From assembly GCF_024519315.1 (NCBI RefSeq), contig NZ_JANIIC010000015.1:97331-161330 (forward strand): 64,000 nucleotides of DNA, in the 5' to 3' direction. This DNA is from Streptomyces malaysiensis subsp. samsunensis. Its GTDB lineage: Bacteria; Actinomycetota; Actinomycetes; Streptomycetales; Streptomycetaceae. Below are positions 41,136 to 49,356 of the stretch, one piece after another. Positions within the stretch are counted from its first letter, which is position 1; each line of letters starts with the position of its first letter. The notes beneath the pieces are model-generated. The model had not been told where the DNA came from. It was given only the letters and a program-made list of their open reading frames with translations, and did not search any database. A program made the translations under genes and the position numbers.

Positions 41136-41900
41136 ATGTTGCGCGACGAGCGCGGCTGGACTCAGGACGAGCTGGCGGAGCGCATGGAATGGTCCGCGAC
41201 GCATATCTCTGCTATCGAAACTGGTCGCCGCCCTCCAACTCCGCGTTTCGCGGCACGTGCTGACCGGGTCTTCGGCACCGGGGACAGACTCGAACGCCAG
41301 AGCCGCGCCCTTCGGCATACGGCCCTGTTGGAAGGGTTCCCGGAGTATGTGACGCATGAGGCACGCGCGGCGGAGATCAGGCTCTATGAGGTCGGAGTCA
41401 TCCCCGGCCTGCTCCAGACACCGGAGTATGCGGCGGCGCTGGAGGCGGACGTCGTACGTCGGGAAGCGATCACCCCCGAACAAGCCAGTGAGCGAGTCCA
41501 GTTGGTGACGCAGCGGCAAGCCGCACTTGCCCGTACCCCAGCACCCTTGATCCTCGCGGTGCTTGATGAGGGGTGCGTCCTCCGGCCGATGGGTGATCGC
41601 GCGATCATGGACGCTCAGTTCGCCCGGCTGCTGGAGTTCGCCGCGCGTCCGAATACCGTGCTTCAAATCGCCCCGTTCCGCATGGGGGCACGTCGGCCAT
41701 TCAGCCTGCCCATTACGGTGCTGACGATGCCCGATCGCTCGCTCATGTCATACGCCGAGTCTGCCCACCGGGGGCACCTGGAACGAGAAAGCACGTTCGC
41801 ACTGCCCTTCCTGACGGCCTACCATCAGCTACAGGCCGAAGCCCTCTCTCAAGCGGCATCCGTGGCCATGATCGAGCAGTTACGAAAGGGCACCCCGTGA
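41136..41900 (+). CDS. XRE-family regulator, WhiJ-like (second copy)
   Basis: 254 residues: helix-turn-helix LRDERGWTQDELAERMEW ... HISAIETGRR, then a DUF5753-type domain (VIPGLLQTPEYAAALEAD, TVLQIAPFRMGARRPFSLPI). ATG 41136 follows TACCGT by 6 bases, consistent with a leaderless transcript. An upstream GTG at 41052 would complete the first helix (FGYRLR) but uses rare codons (TTT, CTA) and overlaps the divergent gene, so I prefer 41136 with reservation. Its stop overlaps the DUF397 gene start (GTGA). Same architecture as the pair at 10001-11078. Confidence 0.82.
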   Translation: MLRDERGWTQDELAERMEWSATHISAIETGRRPPTPRFAARADRVFGTGDRLERQSRALRHTALLEGFPEYVTHEARAAEIRLYEVGVIPGLLQTPEYAAALEADVVRREAITPEQASERVQLVTQRQAALARTPAPLILAVLDEGCVLRPMGDRAIMDAQFARLLEFAARPNTVLQIAPFRMGARRPFSLPITVLTMPDRSLMSYAESAHRGHLERESTFALPFLTAYHQLQAEALSQAASVAMIEQLRKGTP

Positions 41901-42106
41901 CGACCGAATCCCCCCGTTGGTACAAGTCCTCATACAGCGGCAACGGCGGCCAGTGCATCGAGGTCGCCGCAAACCTCGTTGCCTCGCGCGGCGAGGTCCC
42001 CGTCCGCGACAGCAAGGACCCGCGCGGCCCGGTGCTCGTCTTCGAGCCGTGCGCCTGGTCGTCGTTCGTCGCCGCCGTCAAGGGCGGGGAGTTCCCCGCC
42101 ACCTGA
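41897..42106 (+). CDS. DUF397 protein (second copy)
   Basis: 69 residues with the DUF397 signature: WYKSSYSGNGGQCIEVA, VPVRDSKDPRGPVLVFEPCAW and a terminal FVAAVKGGEF. Translationally coupled to the WhiJ-like regulator by a GTGA overlap. Probably the regulator's specific modulator. A strong hairpin follows. Confidence 0.9.
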   Translation: MTTESPRWYKSSYSGNGGQCIEVAANLVASRGEVPVRDSKDPRGPVLVFEPCAWSSFVAAVKGGEFPAT

Positions 42107-42133
42107 CACACACAGCACCGGCCACCAAAGCGA

Positions 42134-42156
42134 GCGGCCCCCGTGACCGGGGCCGC
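42134..42156 (+). terminator. hairpin after DUF397 gene
   Basis: GCGGCCCC (42134-42141), 7-base loop, GGGGCCGC (42149-42156): an 8-bp perfect GC stem 28 bases after the stop. Confidence 0.6.
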
Positions 42157-42341
42157 CGTCATGTCGGCACGCTCCCGCTGGTGCGGGCGGTAGAGGGCAT
42201 GTGGGTGTCCTGGCGCCGGATGGAGCGTGCTGGGTGGCGGCGGACAGGTGAACGGTGCCCGTTCCGCCGGGGGCGGAACGGCTTCACAACGGCCCACGAC
42301 CCCGGGCCCCGATCACGGCGCGCCCACGCCGGGAAAACGTT

Positions 42342-42371
42342 CGCGAGACTGACAGACACTCGCGCTAGTGT
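42342..42371 (+). promoter_or_regulatory. inverted repeat and -10 box before reductase/KS-ACP-AOS operon
   Basis: CGCGAG (42342-42347) and CTCGCG (42359-42364) form a perfect 6-bp inverted repeat with an 11-base centre. TAGTGT (42366-42371) is a -10-like box only 7 bases before the GTG start, suggesting a leaderless or very short leader. No good -35 is visible, so an activator may be needed. Confidence 0.4.
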
Positions 42372-42378
42372 GCGGCGC

Positions 42379-43320
42379 GTGAGCCTACATGTCGTCATAG
42401 GATTCGGGCCCGCCGGAGCCGCCACCGCCAGGCTGCTGGCCGAAAAGGGCCATTCGGTACGGGTCATCACCACATCGAGCCGAAGCCCGGAACCGGGCAT
42501 CGAACATGTCGCGCTGGACGCGACGGACAGCAAGCGACTTTCCGAGGCCGCGCAGGGCGCGGCCGCCATCCACAGCTGTGCCGCACCGCCCTACCACCGC
42601 TGGGCGGCTCATTGGCCACCGCTGGCCGCATCGCTCTGCGCGACCGCCGAGGCCACCGGGGCCGTCCTGGTCATGCTGGGCAATCTCTACGCCTACGGCC
42701 CGGTGGACGGCCCCATGACCGAGGAGCTGCCGCTCGCGGCGACCGGCACCAAGGGGCGGGTGCGCGCCGCCGTATGGGAGCAGGCGCGGCAACTCCATGA
42801 GCAGGGCCGTATCAAGGCCGTCGAGGTGCGGGCTTCGGACTTCTTCGGGCCCGGGGTGACCGACGGCGGGCATCTGGCCGCACGGGCCATGCCCCGAGTG
42901 CTGCGCGGCAAGCCGGTCTCCTCGCTCGGGGACCCGGACACCCCGCACAGCTGGAGCTATATCCCCGATGTGGCCGCGGCGTTGGCCGAGGTCGCGGGCG
43001 AGGAACGGGCCTGGGGGCGGGCGTGGCACATGCCGACGGCGCCCGCGCTGTCCACCCGGGAGATGGTGGACCGGCTGGCCACAAAGGCGGGGACCGGGCC
43101 GGTGGCGGTGCGCCAACTGCCGTCGGCCGTACTGAATCTGGCGTCGCTGGTCTCCCCGCTGCTGCGTGAACTCAAGGAGGTCCGCTACCAGTTCGACCGC
43201 CCCTTCGTCATCGACTCCAGCGCCTACGAAGCCGCGTTCGCGGTGCGCGCCACCCCCGTCGAGGAGCAGGTCAAGGCGACGGTGGAGTGGTGGCGCGAGC
43301 GACTGGCCACCACCGGGTGA
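42379..43320 (+). CDS. NAD-dependent epimerase/dehydratase-family reductase (extended SDR)
   Basis: 313 residues, an atypical extended SDR. The Rossmann motif HVVIGFGPAGAATARLL is at the N-terminus, followed by LVMLGNLYAYGPVDG in place of the usual YxxxK strand context, VEVRASDFFGPGV, and PHSWSYIPDVAAALAEV typical of the SDR_e substrate domain. The catalytic Tyr of YxxxK is not obvious, so it may be a reductase with altered chemistry. GTG 42379 has no ribosome-binding site. Its stop overlaps the start of the KS-ACP-AOS gene (GTGA), so the two are co-translated. Inferred role: reduction of the amino-ketone made by that protein, as the SDR CerR does in bacterial sphingolipid synthesis. Confidence 0.8.
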   Translation: MSLHVVIGFGPAGAATARLLAEKGHSVRVITTSSRSPEPGIEHVALDATDSKRLSEAAQGAAAIHSCAAPPYHRWAAHWPPLAASLCATAEATGAVLVMLGNLYAYGPVDGPMTEELPLAATGTKGRVRAAVWEQARQLHEQGRIKAVEVRASDFFGPGVTDGGHLAARAMPRVLRGKPVSSLGDPDTPHSWSYIPDVAAALAEVAGEERAWGRAWHMPTAPALSTREMVDRLATKAGTGPVAVRQLPSAVLNLASLVSPLLRELKEVRYQFDRPFVIDSSAYEAAFAVRATPVEEQVKATVEWWRERLATTG

Positions 43321-46300
43321 CATCCGAGACAGCGAGGGATTCCACAGTGGGTTCAGCTGGAACGCGGCGCGATGACGTCGCGATCGTAGGAATGGCCTGC
43401 CGGTTCCCGGGGGCCAGGAACGTCAACCAGTACTGGCGGCTCCTCACCGATCCACGGGCGCAGTTCGCCCCCATCCCGGACTCGAGATGGCGCACCGCCA
43501 CCTTCGTCAGCGACAACTTACGCGACACATCCTCGACCTATACGGACACCATGGCGCTGCTGCCGGACGTGGGCCACTTCGACGCCCCGCACTACGGCAT
43601 CCCGCCACGGCGGGCCCGATCGATGGATCCGCAGGCCCGGCTGCTGATCGACCTCGCCCGTGAGGCGATCCAGGACGCCGGATGGGAGGCCGAGGGCTTC
43701 GACCGCGAGGAGACCTCGGTGATCACGGCGCTCACCGAGAGCGGCTATCGCGAGCTCAGCACCATGCGGATCCGGATGCGCCAGCTGACCGGCGGCGAGT
43801 TCGGGGCGCGGGCCACCGACCCCCGGTGGCCGGAGACGGTCCGCGCGGTGGACGGGCTGCACGGCTCCTCCGTGGCCGGGCTGCTGCTCAACATGGGCCC
43901 CAGCACGGTCAGTTCGGTCTTCGATCTGCACGGCGAGAGCTATGCGCTGGACTCGGCGTGCTCCGGTGGACTCATGGCCGTGGCCAACGCGGTGTTCGCG
44001 CTCCGCGCGGGCCGGTGCCGGATCGCGCTCGCGGGCGGCGCCCAGCTGATACTCGCCCCGGACCTGCTGGTGGGGCTGTGCCGGATCGGCGCCATCTCGC
44101 GCAGCGGCAGATGCCTGCCGTTCGGCGCGGAGGCCGACGGCTTCGTGCTGGGGGAGGGCGCCGGGGTGCTGGCGCTGCGGCCCCTGACCGACGCGCTGGC
44201 CGCCGGCGACCGGGTCTACGCGGTGATCCGGGGTGTGGGCACGGCCAACGACGGGACCGTGCGGGGCGGGATGCACCCCCAGGCGGCCGGTCAGCTCAGG
44301 GCGTTGCGCCGGGCCTACCGCGACGCGGACCTGCCCCCGGACTCGGTGGGCTACCTCGAGGCGCACGGCACCGGGACCACGGTCGGCGATCCGGTCGAGG
44401 TCGGTGTGTTGCGGGAACTGCGGGGCGAGCGGGGCGCCCCCGCCTTCCTCGGCGCGGTGAAGGCGGTGGTCGGGCATGCGCTCAACTCCGCCGGGATAGC
44501 CGGACTCGTCAAGTCCGTGCTGGCCGTGCACCGGGGAGTGATACCGCCGCAGCCGGAGTTCGACCTGGCCGACCGCTCCGGGCTCGACGCCGCGCGGCTG
44601 ACCATCCCGACCAAGCCCACCGGATGGCCGGAGTCCGGGCAGCCGCGCCGGGCGGGGGTGAGCGCCTTCGGCTTCGGCGGCACCGGCGTCCATATGGTGG
44701 TGGAGGAGTGCGCCACGGCGCCGGCCCGCCGGGCCCCGGACGAGGGGCCGCAGCTGCTGGTGCTCAGCGCCCGCGACCGGGCCGGGCTGGCCCGTTACGC
44801 CCGGGAGCTGGCCCACACCCTCGCCGACGACCGGCCGCCGCTGGCCGGGGTGGCGGACACCCTGGCCCGCCGGGCTCCCCTGGCCGAACGCCTCGCCCTG
44901 GTGGCCGAGGACGCCGCCGACGCCGTCACCAAGCTGACCGCCGCCGCCGAGGCCGTGGCGGACGGCCGCACCGGAGAGCTCGGGCCGGGCCAGATGGCCG
45001 GCACGGTGCCACCCGGGGAGCCGCCGGAGGCCGCCGTGCCCGCGCCGGGCTCGCTGTCCGCCGACGCCCGCTCGGCCGCGCTGGCCCAGCTCGCCGAGCG
45101 CGCGGTCACCGGCTCGGGGCTTCGGCCGGTGATGGAGCGCGTACCGCCCCACACCCTGCCGCCGAGCCCGCTCGCCCCGCGCCACCACTGGGTGGTGGAC
45201 GAGTCGGCGCGCGCTCCCGCGGACAAGGCCCACACGCCCGCGGAGGTGGGGGAGGGCCGGGCGGAGGCGGTGGACTCCCCGGCCGGTGCGGCGCCCGCCG
45301 CGTCCATCGTGCTGGAAGAGCTGTCCCGGACCGGCGTCTTCCCGCTCGCCGACCTGTCCGAGCGGATGCGACTGGTGACCGACCTCGGCTTCGACTCCCT
45401 GATGCTCCAGGAACTGGAGGTCAACATCGGCAAACGAATACCGGGATTCCGCACCGAGGAGATCTTCTCGCCCGACCTCACCGTGGAGCGGCTGGTCGCG
45501 CTGGTCGATCCGCACCTCCCGAGGGAGCGGGAGCCCGCCCCCGGTGAGCCGCCGCCGCGGGAGACGCGGACGGACTGGGACACGGCGACCGCGTGCGCCG
45601 ACGACTTCCCCGAGGTGCGGCAGTTCGAGGAGCTGCTGACCTCGATCACCGGCAGTGGCGCGGACTTCCCGTACTTCCGCGTCCACCAGGGCACCATCCG
45701 CGACACCACCGTGGTCGACGGCCGGCCGTATCTGTCCTTCGGCAGCTACAACTACCTGGGGCTCTCCGGCCATCCGGCGGTCAACGAGGCCGCGCATGAA
45801 GCGGTGGACCGGTACGGGACCTCGGTCTCCGCGAGCCGGATGCTCTCCGGTGAACGGGAGCCGACCGTACGGCTGGAGCGTGCGCTCGCCGACTTCCTCG
45901 GCGTGGCGGACTGCCTGGCGCTGGTGAGCGGCCACGCCACCAATGTGACCGCCATCGGGCATCTCGTCGGCCCGCGGGACCTCGTGGTGCACGACGCGCT
46001 CGCCCACGACAGCATCCTCCAGGGCTGCGCCCTGTCCGGGGCGGCGCGGCGCCCGTTCGCCCACAACGACATCGACGGGCTGGAGGCCACGCTGCGGCGC
46101 AACCGGTCCCGGTTCAGACGGGTGCTGATCGTCGTCGAGGGCGCCTACAGCATGGACGGCGATCTGGTGGACCTGCCGGCGGTGATCGAGCTGAAGCGGC
46201 GCTACGGCGCCCTGCTGATGGTCGACGAGGCGCACAGCATCGGCACGGTGGGCGAACGCGGCCGTGGCGTCGGCGAGTTCTTCGGCGTCGACCGCACCGA

Positions 46301-46790
46301 TGTCGATCTGTGGATGGGCACCCTGTCCAAGACGTTCGCCAGCTGCGGCGGCTATCTCGGCGGCTCGGCCCGGATGGTGCGGTGGCTGCGCCATACGCTG
46401 CCCGGCTTCGTCTACAGCGTCGGACTGACCCCGGCCAACGCGGCCGCGGCGCTCGCCGCCACCGAGCTGATCGTCGCGGAACCGGACCGGGTGCGCGCCC
46501 TGCGGCGCAACGCGGAGCTCTTCCTGGGCCTGGCCACCTCGGCCGGTCTGGCGACGGGCAGCAGCGCCCACACACCGATCGTGCCGTGTCTCCTCGGCGA
46601 CTCGGCGAGGACCCTGCGCGTCGCGGACCGGCTGTTCGGCCGCGGTGTCATCGCCGATCCGATCTTCCATCCCGCGGTGGAGGAGGGGCTCGCCAGGCTG
46701 CGGTTCTTCATCACCAGCGAGCACCGCGAGGACGACATCCGGCGGACCGTGTCGATCCTGGCCGAGGAGGTGGCCGCCGCCGGGGGATGA
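43317..46790 (+). CDS. KS-ACP-alpha-oxoamine synthase fusion protein
   Basis: 1157 residues. Ketosynthase (about 18-461) of type I PKS style with the full triad: Cys215 (DSACSGGL), His350 (EAHGTGTT), His387 (VVGHALNSAG). Next, a KS-AT linker-like stretch (LLVLSARDRAGLARYARELA), then directly a post-AT-like segment (PPSPLAPRHHWV): the acyltransferase domain is missing between them. An acyl carrier domain follows with Ser694 (DLGFDSLM). The C-terminal 375 residues are a PLP-dependent alpha-oxoamine synthase (YNYLGLSGHP, VVEGAYSMDGD, DEAHSIG, Lys1005 in LSKTFASCGG). Predicted chemistry: extend or hold an acyl chain on the ACP, then condense it decarboxylatively with an amino acid and release an alpha-amino ketone. 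Malonyl loading must come in trans. It is coupled to the SDR reductase by a 4-base overlap. Confidence 0.9.
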   Translation: MTSETARDSTVGSAGTRRDDVAIVGMACRFPGARNVNQYWRLLTDPRAQFAPIPDSRWRTATFVSDNLRDTSSTYTDTMALLPDVGHFDAPHYGIPPRRARSMDPQARLLIDLAREAIQDAGWEAEGFDREETSVITALTESGYRELSTMRIRMRQLTGGEFGARATDPRWPETVRAVDGLHGSSVAGLLLNMGPSTVSSVFDLHGESYALDSACSGGLMAVANAVFALRAGRCRIALAGGAQLILAPDLLVGLCRIGAISRSGRCLPFGAEADGFVLGEGAGVLALRPLTDALAAGDRVYAVIRGVGTANDGTVRGGMHPQAAGQLRALRRAYRDADLPPDSVGYLEAHGTGTTVGDPVEVGVLRELRGERGAPAFLGAVKAVVGHALNSAGIAGLVKSVLAVHRGVIPPQPEFDLADRSGLDAARLTIPTKPTGWPESGQPRRAGVSAFGFGGTGVHMVVEECATAPARRAPDEGPQLLVLSARDRAGLARYARELAHTLADDRPPLAGVADTLARRAPLAERLALVAEDAADAVTKLTAAAEAVADGRTGELGPGQMAGTVPPGEPPEAAVPAPGSLSADARSAALAQLAERAVTGSGLRPVMERVPPHTLPPSPLAPRHHWVVDESARAPADKAHTPAEVGEGRAEAVDSPAGAAPAASIVLEELSRTGVFPLADLSERMRLVTDLGFDSLMLQELEVNIGKRIPGFRTEEIFSPDLTVERLVALVDPHLPREREPAPGEPPPRETRTDWDTATACADDFPEVRQFEELLTSITGSGADFPYFRVHQGTIRDTTVVDGRPYLSFGSYNYLGLSGHPAVNEAAHEAVDRYGTSVSASRMLSGEREPTVRLERALADFLGVADCLALVSGHATNVTAIGHLVGPRDLVVHDALAHDSILQGCALSGAARRPFAHNDIDGLEATLRRNRSRFRRVLIVVEGAYSMDGDLVDLPAVIELKRRYGALLMVDEAHSIGTVGERGRGVGEFFGVDRTDVDLWMGTLSKTFASCGGYLGGSARMVRWLRHTLPGFVYSVGLTPANAAAALAATELIVAEPDRVRALRRNAELFLGLATSAGLATGSSAHTPIVPCLLGDSARTLRVADRLFGRGVIADPIFHPAVEEGLARLRFFITSEHREDDIRRTVSILAEEVAAAGG

Positions 46791-46812
46791 ATGAGGCACC
46801 GTCGGATCCACG

Positions 46813-47382
46813 TCAGATCAGGGTGCGTTCGATCCGGCTGAGCATGGCGTCCTTGCCGGATTCCCCGGTGCCCCCGGACGGGTGCGCGCCATGCCGCCCA
46901 TCGGTGCCGCCCACCCGTTGGGAGAGCAGATAGGCGATGATCTCCGCCTCCTGCTCCTGGACATCGTCGTAGGTCGCGCGCAGGAGCATGTCACGCACGA
47001 GGTCGGGGTCGAGGTTGGGGAAGAGGAGGCGGGCGCTCGCCTCGTCCAGCCAACCCGCCCCGCGATGGCAGCAGATGATGTGGCCCAGCTCATGCAAGAT
47101 GATGTGCTCCTGATGCGCGCTGGTCGTGTTGGCGTCGTAGAAGATGAGGTCCTCGTCGCGCGCGGCGACCCACATACCGCACGGGTGCGTGGCCGGCATC
47201 TGCATCGGGACCAGCGTGATGGGGCGGCCGCGGACCTCGCCGAGATGGCGGCACAGCTCCGCCACATCGGCCACCTCCGGCAGTTCGAGGTCGGCGATCC
47301 GCCGCGCCCCGGCCTTGCGGAGCCTCTTGAGCTGACTGCGGCGGTCGTGGTCGGCCGACCGCCCCTTGCCTGTGCCCCTCAC
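46813..47382 (-). CDS. ImmA/IrrE-type (M78) metallopeptidase
   Basis: 189 residues with a zinc-peptidase motif HELGH (His97, Glu98, His101), preceded by a beta region (LIFYDANTTSAHQEHII) and followed by EQEAEIIAYLL, the third-ligand helix seen in ImmA/IrrE-like proteins. The GTG start lies 13 bases after the stop of the XRE regulator gene. In ICEBs1-type pairs, ImmA cleaves the ImmR repressor to switch on genes; here a similar XRE-peptidase pairing is inferred. The C-terminal 30 residues are Gly/Ser-rich. It ends 22 bases from the convergent KS-ACP-AOS gene. Confidence 0.85.
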   Translation of the reverse strand: MRGTGKGRSADHDRRSQLKRLRKAGARRIADLELPEVADVAELCRHLGEVRGRPITLVPMQMPATHPCGMWVAARDEDLIFYDANTTSAHQEHIILHELGHIICCHRGAGWLDEASARLLFPNLDPDLVRDMLLRATYDDVQEQEAEIIAYLLSQRVGGTDGRHGAHPSGGTGESGKDAMLSRIERTLI

Positions 47383-47395
47383 CCAGCCGCACCCC

Positions 47396-47836
47396 TCATT
47401 CCGGGTCCGAAGGGTCGGCGACGGGCGGGAGGCCCTGCAACTGCCGGTACTGATCCATGATGGTCGTGATGGCCTCGAGGTTCTCCTTCTTCATCCCGGC
47501 CGCCCGCATGGCCACCGCGCGCACCCCGGCCTGGCGGAGCGCCTCGATGGCGGCGACCTCGCTGAGCACCGACTCGGCCACCTGGTCGTCGAAGAAGTAG
47601 GCGACCGACACGCCGAAGAAGCGCGCCAGCGCGGCCAGCAGGTCCGGTGAGGGATTGGAACGCTTGCCCGTCCGCAGCTGCGACAGATACACGCCCCCGA
47701 CCTTGAGTTGGGGGTTGGCCCGCTTCAGCTCCTCCGCGACCTCGGCGTTGGTCCAGTGCCTGCCCTTGGGACGCACCGTCTTGAAGAGGTCGTCCAGACG
47801 CACTGCCAGCACGGGCCGGTCATCGGTCTCGGACAT
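47396..47836 (-). CDS. XRE-family regulator paired with ImmA/IrrE peptidase
   Basis: 146 residues. A helix-turn-helix (WTNAEVAEELKRANPQLKVG ... YLSQLRTGKRSNPS) is followed by ALARFFGVSVAYFFDD and a C-terminal helical region (AAGMKKENLEAITTIMDQYRQL) that could carry the cleavage or dimer interface. This is the usual regulator co-transcribed with ImmA/IrrE-like genes and MAB_1171c-type membrane genes in Streptomyces. ATG 47836 has GGAG upstream. Its promoter region contains a long inverted repeat (47951-47995). Confidence 0.85.
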   Translation of the reverse strand: MSETDDRPVLAVRLDDLFKTVRPKGRHWTNAEVAEELKRANPQLKVGGVYLSQLRTGKRSNPSPDLLAALARFFGVSVAYFFDDQVAESVLSEVAAIEALRQAGVRAVAMRAAGMKKENLEAITTIMDQYRQLQGLPPVADPSDPE

Positions 47837-47950
47837 GCGAATCTCCCTCCCTCACCTCCTCGGCTTTGCCCCCGGCTATTCGGCAGTTTTGCAGATTAGC
47901 GGTCAGTTGACAATCGGGCCGGACTCCGCCACCGTGGACCTCGTCGATAG

Positions 47951-47995
47951 CTGCCAGCTAACTCCGCTCACGGGGGTGGTCGAGTTGACTGGCAG
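47951..47995. promoter_or_regulatory. 14-bp inverted repeat upstream of XRE gene
   Basis: CTGCCAGCTAACTC (47951-47964) and GAGTTGACTGGCAG (47982-47995) match as inverse complements at 12 of 14 positions. Related words recur nearby (GGTCAGTTGACAATC at about 47902, and a second TTGACTGGCAGTCA). The rest of the 319-bp spacer 47837-48155 has no gene. The A/T-rich repeats suggest binding sites of the XRE regulator itself. Confidence 0.5.
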
Positions 47996-48155
47996 TCATA
48001 TCGACCTGGTCCGGCCCCGGTCTTTCCGGGCCGGATCCGGTCCGGGCCGGGCGGGGAACACCCGCGCGGCCCGGAAGGAAGAAACGGGGGACACGGGGGA
48101 ACCACGGGGGATATCCCGCTCGGCCTGACGGGGGCAGACCGGGCGGGATCCCGCC

Positions 48156-49316
48156 TCAGCGCGCGTTGTCGAGCTTCCGGTAGGCGGCGGCCACCTTGGT
48201 GAGCCAGACGACCTCGGCGGTGAAGTTGTCCGTGTCGCGGTCCTCGAAGTCGCCGGTGTCCGCGTTGTCGTCGGGGATGGTGCCGGTGCGCTTGGCGTGC
48301 AGGGCCTGTTTGATCTGCGCGGCCTCGGCGAACGCCTGCCGGGACTCCTCGCCGCCCCGGAAGCCCGCCCCGCCGTCGCCCTCGCCGCCCGTGGTGCGGT
48401 CGATGTAGGGGCGCAACTCCCGCCATCCGTCCCGAATTTCGATGACCCGCCGGTGCAGCCGGTAGTCGAGGTCGGAGACCGCGGCCCCGGGCGGCTCCAG
48501 GACGATGTCCGGCGAGGACTCGTACAGATCCCGCCACAGCGGATACAGCGCCCGGTAGGACCGGTAGCCGTGTGCCCACTCCAGCAGCCTGGTGGCCGAG
48601 GGCCCCCAGGAGGAGATGGTCAGGGCGAGCGAGAGGGTGGCGATGCCCAGCGCGCTGAAGACCGAGGCGGCCAGGGTCCAGGCGCCGATGTCCAGCCCGC
48701 TCGCGGCCGTGAGGATGTTGACCACCCGCGCCAGGCAGTAGAGGAAGAGGATCACCGCCGCGACGGAGAGCATCCGCAGGGCCTGCCGCAGCGAGGTCTT
48801 GCTCGCCATCCGGGCGTAGGGCACGCACTGGCGCAGGATGGTGACGCACGGAACCGCCTGGGAGACCATGAAGACCAGGAGGTAGGTGAGGATCAGCGGC
48901 CGGCCGCTGCCGGTGTTGAAGTCCTCGGCCGGGCGGCCGGGGCCGTCGGCGATGAAGAACAGCGCGGTGAGCAGCGCGTTGAGCGCGATGCCGGTGATCA
49001 GCCAGTAGCGGGCGCCGCGCGCCGACTCCTCGGAGCCGGTCGCCCAGCGCAGCAGGATGATCTGCGCGCTGACGCAGAAGGCGACCGCCGACAGGTGCAT
49101 CACCAGGATCGCGAGGTTGCCGACGCCCAGGAAGCGCTCGCTCCCCATGGCGACGGCGCCCATCGTGAAGGTGAGGCACTGGAACAGCAGAGTGATCAGC
49201 AGTGTGCGGTAGGTGCTGTCCCGCCAGCTGCGTCCGACTTGGAGCAGCCGGTAGACGAGGGCGGCGTACGACGAGAGCGCCGCGATGACGAAGCAGAGAG
49301 TCTTGATGGTGTTCAC
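48156..49316 (-). CDS. MAB_1171c-type multi-pass membrane protein
   Basis: 386 residues. Seven or so N-terminal hydrophobic helices (TLCFVIAALSSYAALVYRLL, LAILVMHLSAVAFCVSAQIILL, ILTYLLVFMVSQAVPCVTIL, LSVAAVILFLYCLARVV) are followed by a roughly 150-residue cytoplasmic C-terminal part with LEWAHGYRSYRALYPLWRDLYE and DLDYRLHRRVIEIRDGWRELRPY, the signature of MAB_1171c-family proteins. GTG 49316 is chosen because it starts at the first helix; longer frames add basic junk. It lies 40 bases after a TetR gene and 319 bases before the XRE-peptidase pair. Its exact function is unknown; it has been annotated as a putative transporter. Confidence 0.82.
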   Translation of the reverse strand: MNTIKTLCFVIAALSSYAALVYRLLQVGRSWRDSTYRTLLITLLFQCLTFTMGAVAMGSERFLGVGNLAILVMHLSAVAFCVSAQIILLRWATGSEESARGARYWLITGIALNALLTALFFIADGPGRPAEDFNTGSGRPLILTYLLVFMVSQAVPCVTILRQCVPYARMASKTSLRQALRMLSVAAVILFLYCLARVVNILTAASGLDIGAWTLAASVFSALGIATLSLALTISSWGPSATRLLEWAHGYRSYRALYPLWRDLYESSPDIVLEPPGAAVSDLDYRLHRRVIEIRDGWRELRPYIDRTTGGEGDGGAGFRGGEESRQAFAEAAQIKQALHAKRTGTIPDDNADTGDFEDRDTDNFTAEVVWLTKVAAAYRKLDNAR

Positions 49317-49356
49317 GGCCCTTTCCCCCACAGGTGCCGCGCACGCGGCGGACGGT

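Noticed and set aside
43518..46811. Very long minus-strand open frame (over 1000 codons) opposite the KS-ACP-AOS gene
   Set aside because: The plus strand has complete catalytic motifs for three domains. The antisense frame is Gly/Arg/His-rich without domains, the usual shadow in high-GC DNA.
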